Shown: positions 46,106-55,027, counted from the first letter of the stretch. The stretch is 64,000 nt of DNA from Niveispirillum irakense DSM 11586 (GCF_000429645.1 NZ_AUCG01000016.1:434001-498000), one strand, 5' to 3'. Notes: generated from the letters alone by a model not told the origin. Made by a program: numbers and translations.

Positions 46106-48694
46106 ATGTCCCGCTATAACGTCCGTGAAACCGAAGCCAAGTGGCAGTCCGTCTGGGACGAGCGCCGCAGCTTTGCCGTCACCGCCGATAAGTCCAAGCC
46201 CAAGACCTATGTGCTGGAGATGTTCCCCTATCCGTCGGGGCGCATCCATATGGGCCATGTGCGCAATTACACCATCGGCGACGTGATCGCCCGCTACAAG
46301 CGGGCCAAGGGTTTCAACGTACTGCACCCGATGGGCTGGGACGCCTTCGGCCTGCCGGCGGAAAACGCGGCACTGGAGCGGAACACCCATCCGGGCACCT
46401 GGACGTACGAGAACATCAAGGCGATGCGCGCCCAGTTGAAGACGATGGGCCTTGCCATCGACTGGGAGCGGGAAATTGCCACCTGTAAGCCGGAATATTA
46501 CCGGTTCGAACAGAAGATGTTCCTGGATTTCCTGAAGGCGGGGCTGGCCTATCGCAAGGAAAGCTGGGTCAACTGGGACCCGGTGGATAACACCGTTCTG
46601 GCCAATGAACAGGTGATTGACGGGCGCGGCTGGCGCACCGGGGCCCTGGTGGAAAAGCGCAAGCTGTCCCAGTGGTTCCTGAAGATCACCCATTTCGCTG
46701 ACGAATTGCTCTCCGCCATCGGCACGCTGGACCGCTGGCCGGAGAAGGTCCGCATCATGCAGGAGAACTGGATCGGCAAGTCCCAGGGCTGCCGCTTCTT
46801 CTTCAACCTGTCGGGCAGCCATGCCGATCTGGAAGTGTTCACCACCCGGCCCGACACGCTGTTCGGTGCCAGCTTTGTGGCCATCAGCCCCAACCATCCG
46901 CTGGCGGCCAAACTGGCAGAAGATGATGCCGGCTTGGCCGAGTTCATTGCCGAATGCAACCGCATGGGCACCAGCGAAGCCACGCTGGAACAGGCGGAAA
47001 AGAAGGGCTGGCGCACCCCGGTGACGGCGGAACATCCCTTCGTCAAGGGCTGGCACCTGCCGGTCTATGTCGCCAATTTCGTGCTGATGGAATATGGCAC
47101 GGGGGCGATTTTCGGCTGCCCGGCGCATGACCAGCGCGATCTGGATTTCGCCCGCAAGTACGATCTGCCGGTGAAGCCGGTGGTAGTGCCGGCCGATGCC
47201 GATCCCGCCAGCTTCCAGGTGGGGAGCGAGGCCTATGCCGGCCCCGGCCTGTTGCGCAATTCCGACTTCCTGGATGGGATGGAAGTGGAAGCCGGCAAGA
47301 AGGCCGCCATCGCCAAGATCGAGTCCCTGGGCCGTGGCCAGGGCACGACCATGTTCCGCCTGCGGGACTGGGGCGTGTCGCGCCAGCGTTACTGGGGCTG
47401 CCCGATCCCCATCATCCATTGCCCGGATTGCGGCGTGGTGCATGTGCCGGAAGACCAGTTGCCGGTCACCCTGCCGCCAGACGTGACCTTCGACCAGCCG
47501 GGCAACCCGCTGGCCCGCCATGCCACCTGGAAGCATGTGAAGTGCCCCAGCTGCGGCAAGGATGCCGAGCGGGAGACGGACACGTTCGACACGTTTATCG
47601 AGTCGAGCTGGTATTTCCTGCGTTTCGCTGACCCGCGCAACGAGCAGGTGGCCTTCGACAAGGAACTGGTGAAGTACTGGCTGCCGGTCGATAATTATAT
47701 CGGCGGCATCGAACATGCCGTGCTGCACCTGCTCTATTCCCGCTTCTGGACGCGGGCCTTGTCCCATGTCGGTTATCTGGACCTGCCGGAACCGTTTGGC
47801 GGCCTGTTCACCCAGGGGATGGTGACGCACGCGACGTTCCAGGATGGTGACGGCAAATGGATGTTCCCGACCGACGTGGAAATCCAGGGCACGACGGCAA
47901 AGAAGATTGCTGACGGGTCGCCGGTGACGGTCGGCCCCGTCATTAAGATGTCGAAGTCGAAGAAGAACGTCGTCGACCCGGAAGGCATCATCGGTTCCTA
48001 CGGTGCCGATGCCGCCCGCCTGTTCATGATGTCCGACAGCCCGCCCGACCGCGATCTGGAATGGACCGAGGCTGGCATTGATGGCGCCTGGCGCTATATC
48101 AACCGGCTGTGGCGTCTGGTGACGGAACCGGGCTTTGACCTGCCCGCCGCCAACAGCGCCCTGCCGAACAGCTTCAGCGCCGATGCGACATCCATCCGCC
48201 GCGCCGCCCATAAGGCAGCCGCCGGCGTGGGGGAAGATATCGAGGGCTATCGCTTCAACAGTGCGGTCGCCAAGCTGCGCACCTTCACCAATGCTTTGGG
48301 CGATGCCTTGTCCAAGCTGGCCGCGAAGAAGGGCGCCGTCGGCGCTGACGAAGCCTGGGCCGCGCGCGAAGCGCTGGAATATATGGCGCAGATCGTACAG
48401 CCGGTGATGCCGCATCTGGCCCAGGAAATGTGGGCCGAGTTGGGCCATGCCGACCTGCTGGTGGAACGCAACTGGCCGGTGGCCGACCCGTCGCTGGTGG
48501 TGGATGACAGTGTCACCATCGGTGTGCAGGTGAATGGCAAGCTGCGCGCCACGCTGACCCTGCCGCGTGACTGCGCCCAGGACGTGGCCCAGGCCGCAGC
48601 CCTGGCCGATGCCAATGTCCAGCGCGCCCTGGAAGGCAAGGAACCGCGCAAGGTGATCGTGGTGCCCAACCGCATCGTCAATATCGTGGCGTGA
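46106..48694 (+). CDS. leuS: Leucyl-tRNA synthetase
   Basis: The 862-residue class I synthetase has the HIGH-type motif in PYPSGRIHMGHVRNYTIGDV, an editing domain (about 225-420, with TTRPDTLFGASFVAISPNHP), the KMSKS motif in VIKMSKSKKNVVDPEGI, and zinc-ribbon cysteines in CPDCG and CPSCG. The ATG at 46106 fits the conserved start MSRYNVRETEAKWQSVWDER; a reading 48 bases longer is unlikely. lptE and holA follow. Confidence 0.97.
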   Translation: MSRYNVRETEAKWQSVWDERRSFAVTADKSKPKTYVLEMFPYPSGRIHMGHVRNYTIGDVIARYKRAKGFNVLHPMGWDAFGLPAENAALERNTHPGTWTYENIKAMRAQLKTMGLAIDWEREIATCKPEYYRFEQKMFLDFLKAGLAYRKESWVNWDPVDNTVLANEQVIDGRGWRTGALVEKRKLSQWFLKITHFADELLSAIGTLDRWPEKVRIMQENWIGKSQGCRFFFNLSGSHADLEVFTTRPDTLFGASFVAISPNHPLAAKLAEDDAGLAEFIAECNRMGTSEATLEQAEKKGWRTPVTAEHPFVKGWHLPVYVANFVLMEYGTGAIFGCPAHDQRDLDFARKYDLPVKPVVVPADADPASFQVGSEAYAGPGLLRNSDFLDGMEVEAGKKAAIAKIESLGRGQGTTMFRLRDWGVSRQRYWGCPIPIIHCPDCGVVHVPEDQLPVTLPPDVTFDQPGNPLARHATWKHVKCPSCGKDAERETDTFDTFIESSWYFLRFADPRNEQVAFDKELVKYWLPVDNYIGGIEHAVLHLLYSRFWTRALSHVGYLDLPEPFGGLFTQGMVTHATFQDGDGKWMFPTDVEIQGTTAKKIADGSPVTVGPVIKMSKSKKNVVDPEGIIGSYGADAARLFMMSDSPPDRDLEWTEAGIDGAWRYINRLWRLVTEPGFDLPAANSALPNSFSADATSIRRAAHKAAAGVGEDIEGYRFNSAVAKLRTFTNALGDALSKLAAKKGAVGADEAWAAREALEYMAQIVQPVMPHLAQEMWAELGHADLLVERNWPVADPSLVVDDSVTIGVQVNGKLRATLTLPRDCAQDVAQAAALADANVQRALEGKEPRKVIVVPNRIVNIVA

Positions 48695-48744
48695 TGGGGC
48701 TAGGGGCCGGGCAACCGGCCCTTGTTATGTAATTGCTTTTCCTG

Positions 48745-48862
48745 CGTCATCCCGGCGAAGGCCGGGATCCAGGGGCCATAATCACAGACCTTGAAGCTGT
48801 GTTGAATTCTGTCGAGAGGTCGGGCCAACGGCCCTGGATCCCGGCCTTCACCGGGATGACGG
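48745..48862. repeat. Palindromic repeat between leuS and lptE
   Basis: CGTCATCCCGG..GAAGGCCGGGATCCAGGG (48745-48774) is matched by its near-perfect complement at 48834-48862 (CCCTGGATCCCGGCCTTC..CCGGGATGACG) around a loop of about 60 bases. The GTCATCCCGG family resembles the dispersed extragenic palindromes common in alphaproteobacterial genomes. The remaining sequence to lptE shows nothing else. Confidence 0.85.
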
Positions 48863-48987
48863 AAATGAAGATGGCAGGATGTGGTGAAGCAAACTAAGAG
48901 GCCATACCCAACCACCCATGGCCGCCGCCCCCCATCCACGTTAGACTGCGCCGCCCATTGAGGGTCCCCAGAGGGAACGATTACCCC

Positions 48988-49500
48988 ATGTCCAAACGCC
49001 TGATCGCCGCCGCCCTGATCGCCCTGCTGCCGCTGGCCGGCTGCGGGTTCCAGCCGGTTTATGGCACAAGGGCGGGCGGGGTTGCCGCCGGCCAGTCCCT
49101 GGCCCAGGTGCAGATCGACCCAATCCCGGAGCGCAACGGGCAGGTGCTGCGCAACAACCTGATCGACCGATTCTATACCGATAGCCGGCCGTCCGATCCG
49201 CGTTACCGCCTGTCCATCGCCCTGTCCGCGGTGGAAGAAGAATTGGGCATCCAGAAGGATGCCACGGCCACCCGTGCCCGGCTGCGGCTGCAGGCCAATT
49301 ACGAACTGATCGACAATACGAACAGCCAGGTCGTCTATCGCACCAGTTCACGCTCTGTCGTGTCCTACAATCTGCTGGACAGCCAGTTTGCCGTGCTGGC
49401 CAGCAAGCAGGATGCCTATGATCGCGGCCTGACCGAACTGGCGGAGGATATCCGCTCCCGCCTGGGGCTTTACTTCGCCCGCGAGTCGGAAAAAGGCTGA
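48988..49500 (+). CDS. lptE: LPS-assembly lipoprotein LptE
   Basis: LptE plugs the LptD barrel that inserts lipopolysaccharide into the outer membrane. The 170-residue product has a lipoprotein signal (LIAAALIALLPLAGCGFQPV) with the GCGFQPVYG motif. The body YRLSIALSAVEEELGIQKDA and RLQANYELIDNTNSQVVYRT is typical of LptE/RlpB. Its place between leuS and holA is conserved in Gram-negative bacteria. Confidence 0.9.
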   Translation: MSKRLIAAALIALLPLAGCGFQPVYGTRAGGVAAGQSLAQVQIDPIPERNGQVLRNNLIDRFYTDSRPSDPRYRLSIALSAVEEELGIQKDATATRARLRLQANYELIDNTNSQVVYRTSSRSVVSYNLLDSQFAVLASKQDAYDRGLTELAEDIRSRLGLYFARESEKG

Positions 49501-49508
49501 TCCGGCCA

Positions 49509-50540
49509 ATGAAGGTCCAGCCCCGCAACGCCGACGCCTTTGCCAAAAAGCCCCCCGCCGCCACGCGGGTGGTTTTGTTCTATGGCCCTGATAGCGGGCT
49601 GGTGCGGGAGCGGGGCAAGGTGGCGGCCCAATCGGCCTGTCCCGACCTGGGCGACCCGTTTCGTGTCAGTGACCTGAAATCCGATCAGGTGGCGGGCGAT
49701 GCCGCCCGGCTGGCGGACGAGATGGCCGCCATCGCCCTGACCGGTGGCCGGCGCGTGGTGCGCATCCGCGACGCGGATGAGAAACTGGCCCCCGTGCTGG
49801 CCGGCCTGTTGAAGGGCATGCCCCCCGGCGACACGCTGCTGGTGCTGGAAGCCGGGGAGTTGGACGCCCGGTCCAAGCTGCGCAAGCTGGCTGAGGATGC
49901 GGGCGACGAGGCCGCCTCCATCGCCTGCTATGTGGAGAGCGAAGAGGAACTTGCCACCACCATCGGCCGGATGATGGTGGAGCATGGAATGCAGATCGAC
50001 CCGGACGCGCGCGACTGGCTGGCCGGCAATCTGGTGGGCGACCGGTCCATGGCACGGGGCGAGATCGACAAGCTGGCCATCTATATGCTGGGCGCCAAGC
50101 GGGTGACGCTGGAGGATGTGCGCGCCGTGATCGGCGACAGCGCCGCCCTGGACCTGGATGAGCCGGCCCTTGCCGCGGCGGGGGGCGATCTGGCGGAAGT
50201 GGACCGGTCCTTACGCCGGCTGTTCGCCGACGGGACCGCCACCGTTGCCATCCTGCGGGCCGCCCAGCGCCATTTTCAGCGGCTGCATCAGGCCGTGGCC
50301 CATGTCGCCCATGGTCAGACGCCGCAACAGGCGGTGAAGTCGCTGCGCCCACCGGTCTTTTTCAAGATGGAAGCGGAAATGACGGCGCAGGTCCGCCGTT
50401 GGACCCTGCCGCTGCTGGCTCAGGCCCTGACCCGCCTGATGGAAGCCGAAGCTGATTGCAAGCGCACCCATCTGCCGGACGAAACGATATGCGCCCGCGC
50501 CTTTTTCCAACTGGCGCAACTGGCCCGCCGGGGCGGCTGA
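49509..50540 (+). CDS. holA: DNA polymerase III subunit delta
   Basis: HolA opens the sliding clamp within the clamp loader. The 343-residue protein has ATRVVLFYGPDSGLVRERGK, the RVVRIRDADEKLAPVLAGLL stretch, DSAALDLDEPALAAAGGDLA and a helical collar domain ending ICARAFFQLAQLARRGG. It starts 8 bases after lptE, in the same transcript. Confidence 0.92.
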   Translation: MKVQPRNADAFAKKPPAATRVVLFYGPDSGLVRERGKVAAQSACPDLGDPFRVSDLKSDQVAGDAARLADEMAAIALTGGRRVVRIRDADEKLAPVLAGLLKGMPPGDTLLVLEAGELDARSKLRKLAEDAGDEAASIACYVESEEELATTIGRMMVEHGMQIDPDARDWLAGNLVGDRSMARGEIDKLAIYMLGAKRVTLEDVRAVIGDSAALDLDEPALAAAGGDLAEVDRSLRRLFADGTATVAILRAAQRHFQRLHQAVAHVAHGQTPQQAVKSLRPPVFFKMEAEMTAQVRRWTLPLLAQALTRLMEAEADCKRTHLPDETICARAFFQLAQLARRGG

Positions 50541-50581
50541 AGCCACCCGGACGGGCTGATGCGATACCCAATTATCGGGGT

Positions 50582-50866
50582 TCAGTCGTCGGTGTTCAGC
50601 CGTTCGCGAAGCTGCTTGCCGGTCTTGAAGAAGGGGATGACCTTTTCATCCACATCCACGCTTTCACCCGTGCGGGGATTGCGGCCGGTGCGGGCATCAC
50701 GCCGCTTGACGGAGAAAGCGCCGAAACCGCGCAACTCCACCCGGTCGCCCCGGGCCAGCGCCTCGGTGATCTCATCGAAGATCGTGGTGACGATCTTTTC
50801 CACATCCCGCTGGTAGAGGTGCGGATTACGCTCCGCCAACCGCTGGATCAGTTCCGACTTGGTCAT
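50582..50866 (-). CDS. ihfB: Integration host factor subunit beta
   Basis: IHF bends DNA at specific sites. The 94-residue protein reads [60 protein letters not shown] and [20 protein letters not shown], with the intercalating proline region intact. An ATG three codons upstream is possible, but the family starts at MTKSEL. It is convergent with holA. Confidence 0.95.
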   Translation of the reverse strand: MTKSELIQRLAERNPHLYQRDVEKIVTTIFDEITEALARGDRVELRGFGAFSVKRRDARTGRNPRTGESVDVDEKVIPFFKTGKQLRERLNTDD

Positions 50867-51124
50867 ACTGGACATCCCCCCGTGGGTGGTGGCGGCCTGG
50901 TTTGGACGGAACATGGCCTGATCAGGCCTCTCCGCCGCATCCCTGCCGCCGGCCAAGGCCTATGGCCCTTTAGCTTTCTTTTTCCAGATTGCCGGAAGCC
51001 GGGGCGGCGCGCAAGGGTAAGTCTTTATGAAACAAGACCTTTCAAGGGAGATTCCGCTGGCTTGACAAGCCTTGCCAGCAATACCCATATCTTGTCCCTG
51101 TCTGGCACCGCACCAACAGGCCGA

Positions 51125-51175
51125 CGGGGACGACCCCGCCCATGCGCCGCAGTGCCTTCAACAGGGGACGACCCC
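51125..51175 (+). promoter_or_regulatory. Guanidine-II (mini-ykkC) riboswitch
   Basis: Two short hairpins each carry the diagnostic ACGA loop: GGGG-ACGA-CCCC at 51126-51137 and again at 51164-51175, separated by 26 bases. Together they form the mini-ykkC class that binds one guanidinium per hairpin. The gene start follows 19 bases later, and the Shine-Dalgarno AAAAGGGG (51181-51188) is complementary to the CCCC arm of hairpin 2. Without ligand the arm can cover the ribosome site; with ligand the hairpin frees it. Confidence 0.9.
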
Positions 51176-51194
51176 GGCTTAAAAGGGGTTTTCC

Positions 51195-51527
51195 ATGGCG
51201 TGGCTTTACCTGTTCCTGGCCGGATTGCTGGAAATCGTCTGGGCCTTGGGCCTGAAATATACTGAAGGCTTTACCCGCCCGCTGCCGACCGCCATCACCG
51301 TGGTCGCCATGCTGGGCAGTATCGGGTTGCTGGGCATGGCTTTGAAAAGCCTACCGCTGGGCACTGCCTATGCCATCTGGACGGGCATCGGCACGGTTGG
51401 CACCGTCATTGCCGGCATCCTGTTTCTGGGAGAGACTGCCAGCGCCCTGCGGCTGGCCTGCGTCGCACTGATCGTGGCCGGCATTGTCGGGCTGAAACTG
51501 CTGCATGGCGGGGCCGGCGGCGGCTGA
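51195..51527 (+). CDS. gdx: SMR-family guanidinium exporter (Gdx/SugE type)
   Basis: The 110-residue protein has four membrane helices and the Gdx/SugE features: [20 protein letters not shown] with the central Glu, [40 protein letters not shown] and [11 protein letters not shown]. The guanidine-II riboswitch in its leader supports a substrate of guanidinium rather than quaternary ammonium drugs. The gene stands alone on the plus strand. Confidence 0.93.
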   Translation: MAWLYLFLAGLLEIVWALGLKYTEGFTRPLPTAITVVAMLGSIGLLGMALKSLPLGTAYAIWTGIGTVGTVIAGILFLGETASALRLACVALIVAGIVGLKLLHGGAGGG

Positions 51528-51607
51528 GTCGCGCCCTCTCGTTCTCTTATTGTTCTGGTCAGTACTTTGCGGCATGCTGGGCGTCCGTTTCCTTGAGCGG
51601 AGCCCCG

Positions 51608-52801
51608 ATGCAGCCCCCGGCCCTGACCATCACCCTGCCCCAGATGCTGGCTTTCCGCCTGGAAAGACAGCATCTGCTGGCCCCGGCCACGGATGCGATG
51701 ATTGCTGCCGGCAGCCTGATCGGCGCCCAGGCCCAGGTCCATTCCGCCGGTATCCTGCAACTCCGCGCCCGGTCGCTGACGGGTGCGGACGATGCCGCCA
51801 TGACACGGAGCTTGATGGGGGACCGGACGCTGGTGAAGCTGTGGGCCCACCGCTCCACCCTGCATCTGATGCCGGCAGCCGATCTGCCGATGGTGCTGGG
51901 CGTACGCCGGCTACGCACCGCCGCTTACCTGAACTGGTACACCAAGGAAGGGCTTTCCCCCGATCAGGTGGATCGGCTGATAGAGGCGATTGTGGACGCC
52001 CTGGCCCTGGGGCCGCACAGCCGCATGGATCTGTCGCGCCGGCTGGTTCCCACCCTGGGGGAATGGGCCCGGCCCTGGCTGGAACATAGCTGGGGCGGGG
52101 TGATCAAGCTGGCCTGCGCATTGGGACATCTGTGCCATGGTCCCGGCCCCGGTTCAGGCGGGGAGATGGCGGCGGGGGATGCGGAAACCGGATTGCGGGA
52201 AGCCCGCTTCGTCCGCCTGGATCGCTGGCTGCCCGGCGGCGCCCCGGTGCCGATGGCGGGGCCGGCGGCGGTGACGGCCCTGCTGCGCCGCTATCTGGCT
52301 GCGTTCGGGCCGGCGGGCCCGGCGGATTTCCGCAAATTTACCGGTCTTCAGGCAGAGCCGATCCGCGACGCCTTCGCCTGCTTGGCGCCGGAACTGGTGC
52401 CGGTGGAATGGGGACGCGGGCGCGGCTTCATCCTGGGCGAAGACGTTCCTGCCCTGATCGCTGCCGCGCCACCGCCGGGCCATATCAGCGTATTGCCCTT
52501 ATTCGACCCCTGGCTGCTGGCCCACCAGGATACCAGCCCCTATGTGGAGGACCGGCACAGGCCCGCGATTTATCGCACCGCCGGCTGGATCAGCCCTGTC
52601 GTGCTCCGCCAGGGTCGGGTGGTGGCGCATTGGAGCCACCGGCGTGTCGGGGGCATGCAGACCGGAAAAACGGCACCCCGGCCGGGCTGGCAGGTGGTCC
52701 TGACCCCGCTGGAGAAGGTCTATAAGAAGGAATTGCCCGCCATCCGCCAGGGCCTGCGCCGCCTGTCCGGCGGGTTGCCGGTGGTGTTGGCGGATATATA
52801 G
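51608..52801 (+). CDS. Winged-helix protein of AlkZ/YcaQ (HTH_42) type
   Basis: The 397-residue product carries the HTH_42 pattern: an N-terminal helical segment with IGAQAQVHSAG (a QxQ motif like that of AlkZ-family DNA glycosylases), LVKLWAHRSTLHLMPAADLP and a C-terminal WVxP-like segment (YRTAGWISPVVLRQGRVVAH). AlkZ and YcaQ act on alkylated or crosslinked DNA. Whether this protein is a glycosylase is unknown. The ATG at 51608 follows a GGAG site; a TTG 15 bases earlier is less likely. It lies directly upstream of dnaN. Confidence 0.75.
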   Translation: MQPPALTITLPQMLAFRLERQHLLAPATDAMIAAGSLIGAQAQVHSAGILQLRARSLTGADDAAMTRSLMGDRTLVKLWAHRSTLHLMPAADLPMVLGVRRLRTAAYLNWYTKEGLSPDQVDRLIEAIVDALALGPHSRMDLSRRLVPTLGEWARPWLEHSWGGVIKLACALGHLCHGPGPGSGGEMAAGDAETGLREARFVRLDRWLPGGAPVPMAGPAAVTALLRRYLAAFGPAGPADFRKFTGLQAEPIRDAFACLAPELVPVEWGRGRGFILGEDVPALIAAAPPPGHISVLPLFDPWLLAHQDTSPYVEDRHRPAIYRTAGWISPVVLRQGRVVAHWSHRRVGGMQTGKTAPRPGWQVVLTPLEKVYKKELPAIRQGLRRLSGGLPVVLADI

Positions 52802-52825
52802 TAAAAGGGGGCGGGAAAGCCCTGT

Positions 52826-52841
52826 TAAGCGCTATCGCTTA
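52826..52841. promoter_or_regulatory. Dyad in the dnaN promoter region
   Basis: TAAGCG-CTAT-CGCTTA is a perfect 6-bp dyad. A GGGG-rich hairpin (GCCCC-CTTGA-GGGGC) lies near 52854-52868. They occupy the 161-base gap before dnaN and may form part of its control region; no dnaA gene or recognisable DnaA-box cluster is present. Confidence 0.4.
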
Positions 52842-52962
52842 TGCTATGTTACGGCCCCCTTGAGGGGCTTATGCGTCCGCGCAGCAGGAACCTCAAGGAC
52901 CAGTGAAACCCCCTGTCCCGCGCCATCTCGCTGCGGGAGGCGACAAACTGACCGGACCCAGG

Positions 52963-54081
52963 ATGAAGATCACCATCGAACGTGCCGCCCTGCTTCGCTC
53001 CCTCGGGCATGTGCAGAGCGTTGTCGAGAGGCGCAACACCATCCCGGTCCTCTCCAATGTGCTGCTGCGCGCCGAGAATGGCGAGTTGTCGCTGACCGCG
53101 ACCGATATGGACCTGGAGATTGTGGAGAGCGTGCCGGCGGACATCGCCCGCCCCGGCTCCGCCACCGCCCCGGCCCATACGCTGTATGACATCGCCCGCA
53201 AGCTGCCCGACGGCAGTCAGGTGGAACTGGATGCCACGGGCGATGTGCTGACGCTGCGTTCCGGCCGCTCCAATTTCAAGCTGGGCACCCTGCCGGTGGA
53301 TGATTTCCCGCAGATGACCCAGGGCGACCTGCCCCACCGGTTCAGCCTGACGGCGGCGGCCCTGAAGGGCCTGATCGACAAGACCAAATTCGCGATCTCC
53401 ACGGAGGAGACGCGCTATTACCTGAACGGCATCTATGTCCATGCCACCAAGCCCAAGGCCGGGGAAACATCCGCCCTGCGCGCCGTGGCCACCGATGGCC
53501 ATCGTCTGGCGCGCGTGGAAGTGACCCTGCCGGAAGGGGCCGAAGCCGTGCCCGGCGTCATCATCCCGCGCAAGACTGTGCTGGAAGTACGCAAGCTGCT
53601 GGACGAAGCTGCTGACAGCATCGAAGTGCAACTGTCCGAAACCAAGGTCCGCTTCACCTTTGACAGCATCACGCTGACCTCCAAGCTGATTGACGGTACC
53701 TTCCCGGATTACGAGCGTGTGATCCCGGCCGGTAATGACAAGACGCTGGAAGTGGATGCCAAGCTGTTCGCCGCCGCCGTTGACCGCGTTGCCACCATCT
53801 CCACGGAGAAGTCGCGCGCTGTGAAGCTGGCGCTGGCCCAGGGCGTGCTGACCCTCTCGGCCAATTCCCCCGATGCCGGGTCGGCCATGGAAGAGATCGA
53901 GGTCGCTTACGAGCAGGGCGGGCTGGAGATCGGGTTCAACAGCCGCTACCTGCTGGACATCACCTCGCAGATCGAAAGCGGCACCGCCAAGTTCCAGATG
54001 GCTGACAGCGGCTCTCCCACCATCGTCCGCGACGCCGCGGATAATTCGGCACTCTATGTGCTGATGCCGATGCGGGTGTGA
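52963..54081 (+). CDS. dnaN: DNA polymerase III sliding clamp (beta subunit)
   Basis: DnaN is the processivity clamp of the replicase. The 372-residue protein has three clamp domains, starting MKITIERAALLRSLGHVQSV and VERRNTIPVLSNVLLRAENG, through LKGLIDKTKFAISTEETRYY, LNGIYVH and RAVATDGHRLARVEV, to the C-terminal YVLMPMRV that lines the partner-binding pocket. The ATG at 52963 with AGG upstream is preferred over a reading 60 bases longer. Two toxin-antitoxin modules separate it from recF. Confidence 0.97.
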   Translation: MKITIERAALLRSLGHVQSVVERRNTIPVLSNVLLRAENGELSLTATDMDLEIVESVPADIARPGSATAPAHTLYDIARKLPDGSQVELDATGDVLTLRSGRSNFKLGTLPVDDFPQMTQGDLPHRFSLTAAALKGLIDKTKFAISTEETRYYLNGIYVHATKPKAGETSALRAVATDGHRLARVEVTLPEGAEAVPGVIIPRKTVLEVRKLLDEAADSIEVQLSETKVRFTFDSITLTSKLIDGTFPDYERVIPAGNDKTLEVDAKLFAAAVDRVATISTEKSRAVKLALAQGVLTLSANSPDAGSAMEEIEVAYEQGGLEIGFNSRYLLDITSQIESGTAKFQMADSGSPTIVRDAADNSALYVLMPMRV

Positions 54082-54099
54082 TCGGCGGCTTGCCCCACC

Positions 54100-54134
54100 C
54101 CTGCGTTACGCGTTACGATAACGGGTAACGCAGG
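54100..54134. promoter_or_regulatory. 35-base nested palindrome, probable mazEF operator
   Basis: CCTGCGTTAC and GTAACGCAGG (10 bp) enclose CGTTA-CGA-TAACG (5 bp), so the whole 35 bases are symmetric apart from the single-base spacers. The right arm runs into the AGGAGG ribosome site of the mazE-like gene. A palindrome in this place is what an antitoxin bound for self-repression would recognise. Confidence 0.65.
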
Positions 54135-54142
54135 AGGGCGTG

Positions 54143-54367
54143 ATGGGACAAGCTGCTGAACGGGTAAAGGCGTTCCGGGAGCGTAAGCGGGCACAGGGTT
54201 TACGGGAAATTCGCCTGTTCATCCCAGATGCCCGTTCGCCCCAATTACGCGCCCGTATCGCCGAACAGGTTGCCCAGCTTGACCCGGTTGCTGAGGCCGA
54301 CGCCATGGATTGGATCGAGTCCGTCAGCGACTTTGATAATGAAGACCTGACGGATGCAACGCGGTGA
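54143..54367 (+). CDS. MazE-like antitoxin (DUF3018 type)
   Basis: The 74-residue protein reads MGQAAERVKAFRERKRAQGL then REIRLFIPDARSPQLRARIA and ends acidic (SDFDNEDLTDATR). The basic AxRVxxFRxRxRAxGLRxI head with a VPDxR-type motif fits the DUF3018 antitoxins that pair with MazF/PemK toxins. The ATG at 54143 follows AGGAGG by six bases; a GTG directly before it is too close. It overlaps the toxin gene by 14 bases. Confidence 0.85.
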   Translation: MGQAAERVKAFRERKRAQGLREIRLFIPDARSPQLRARIAEQVAQLDPVAEADAMDWIESVSDFDNEDLTDATR

Positions 54368-54683
54368 TGTGGTGGTTGTCGCCACCAATGGGGATTACGG
54401 CAAACCCCGCCCGGCGGTGATCCTGCAATCCGATGCGTTGCCACCAGCCCATCAATCCGTTGTCATTGTTCAGTTCACCAGCGATCTGGCCGTAGCCGAT
54501 TTCCGGGTCACGATTGAACCCAATGCTGACAACGGGTTGCGATCCCGTTCCCAATTGATGGCGGACAAGCCGGTTACGGTACGCCGTGACCGCATTCAGC
54601 AGGTGATCGGGCATTTATCACGGGATGAAATGGCGGAGCTGACACGGGCCGTCGCCTTCGTCATCGGCTTGGCCGACGCTTGA
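54354..54683 (+). CDS. MazF/PemK-type endoribonuclease toxin
   Basis: The 109-residue product has MQRGDVVVVATNGDYGKPRP with AVILQSDAL, VVIVQFTSDLAVADFRVTIE, LRSRSQLMADKPVTVRRDRI and QQVIGHLSRDEM, the complete MazF/PemK barrel including the GKPRP and SQ..D/K..T motifs. Such toxins cut mRNA at short sequences. It overlaps its antitoxin gene and is intact. Confidence 0.92.
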   Translation: MQRGDVVVVATNGDYGKPRPAVILQSDALPPAHQSVVIVQFTSDLAVADFRVTIEPNADNGLRSRSQLMADKPVTVRRDRIQQVIGHLSRDEMAELTRAVAFVIGLADA

Positions 54684-54713
54684 TCAACAGACCGCCAGCG
54701 ATCCGGGCAACCT

Positions 54714-54736
54714 TGACATAGATGGCTGCAATGTCA
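54714..54736. promoter_or_regulatory. Dyad upstream of vapB, possible operator
   Basis: TGACAT (54714-54719) and ATGTCA (54731-54736) flank an 11-base spacer, 33 bases before the vapB start. TTGACA within it could serve as a -35 element. Confidence 0.4.
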
Positions 54737-54769
54737 GATTCTGTGAATGTGACACCAAGGAACCCTGCC

Positions 54770-55027
54770 ATGCCCGCCATCACGCAAGCCAACCTGACGG
54801 TCGCCCCGAATGGGCGCGTGGTTATCCCCGCCGGGATGCGCACTGCCATGGGGATTCCGGAAGGGGGGCCGGTGGTCGCACGGCTTGTAGATGGGGTGGT
54901 GATTCTGGAGCCGATTGCCGTGGCGATAAAGCGGGCACAGGATTATGTCCGCCAATTCGTGCCCGAAGGCGTTAGCTTGGCCGATGAGGTGATCGCCGAA
55001 CGCCGGGCCGCCGCCGATCATGAGTAA
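54770..55027 (+). CDS. VapB-type AbrB-fold antitoxin
   Basis: The 85-residue protein starts MPAITQANLTVAPNGRVVIP then AGMRTAMGIPEGGPVVARLV, the swapped-hairpin AbrB DNA-binding domain. It ends in a helical acidic tail (FVPEGVSLADEVIAERRAAA) that would bind the toxin. AAGGA precedes the ATG at 54770. It overlaps vapC by eight bases (ATGAGTAA). Confidence 0.88.
   Translation: MPAITQANLTVAPNGRVVIPAGMRTAMGIPEGGPVVARLVDGVVILEPIAVAIKRAQDYVRQFVPEGVSLADEVIAERRAAADHE

Noticed and set aside
46082-48448. A 788-codon minus-strand open frame opposite leuS
   Set aside because: The composition is His/Gln/Arg-rich shadow sequence and it lies entirely inside leuS.
52802-52962. Replication origin next to dnaN
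   Set aside because: I saw no cluster of DnaA boxes and no AT-rich unwinding region, and dnaA is absent; only a small dyad is present.
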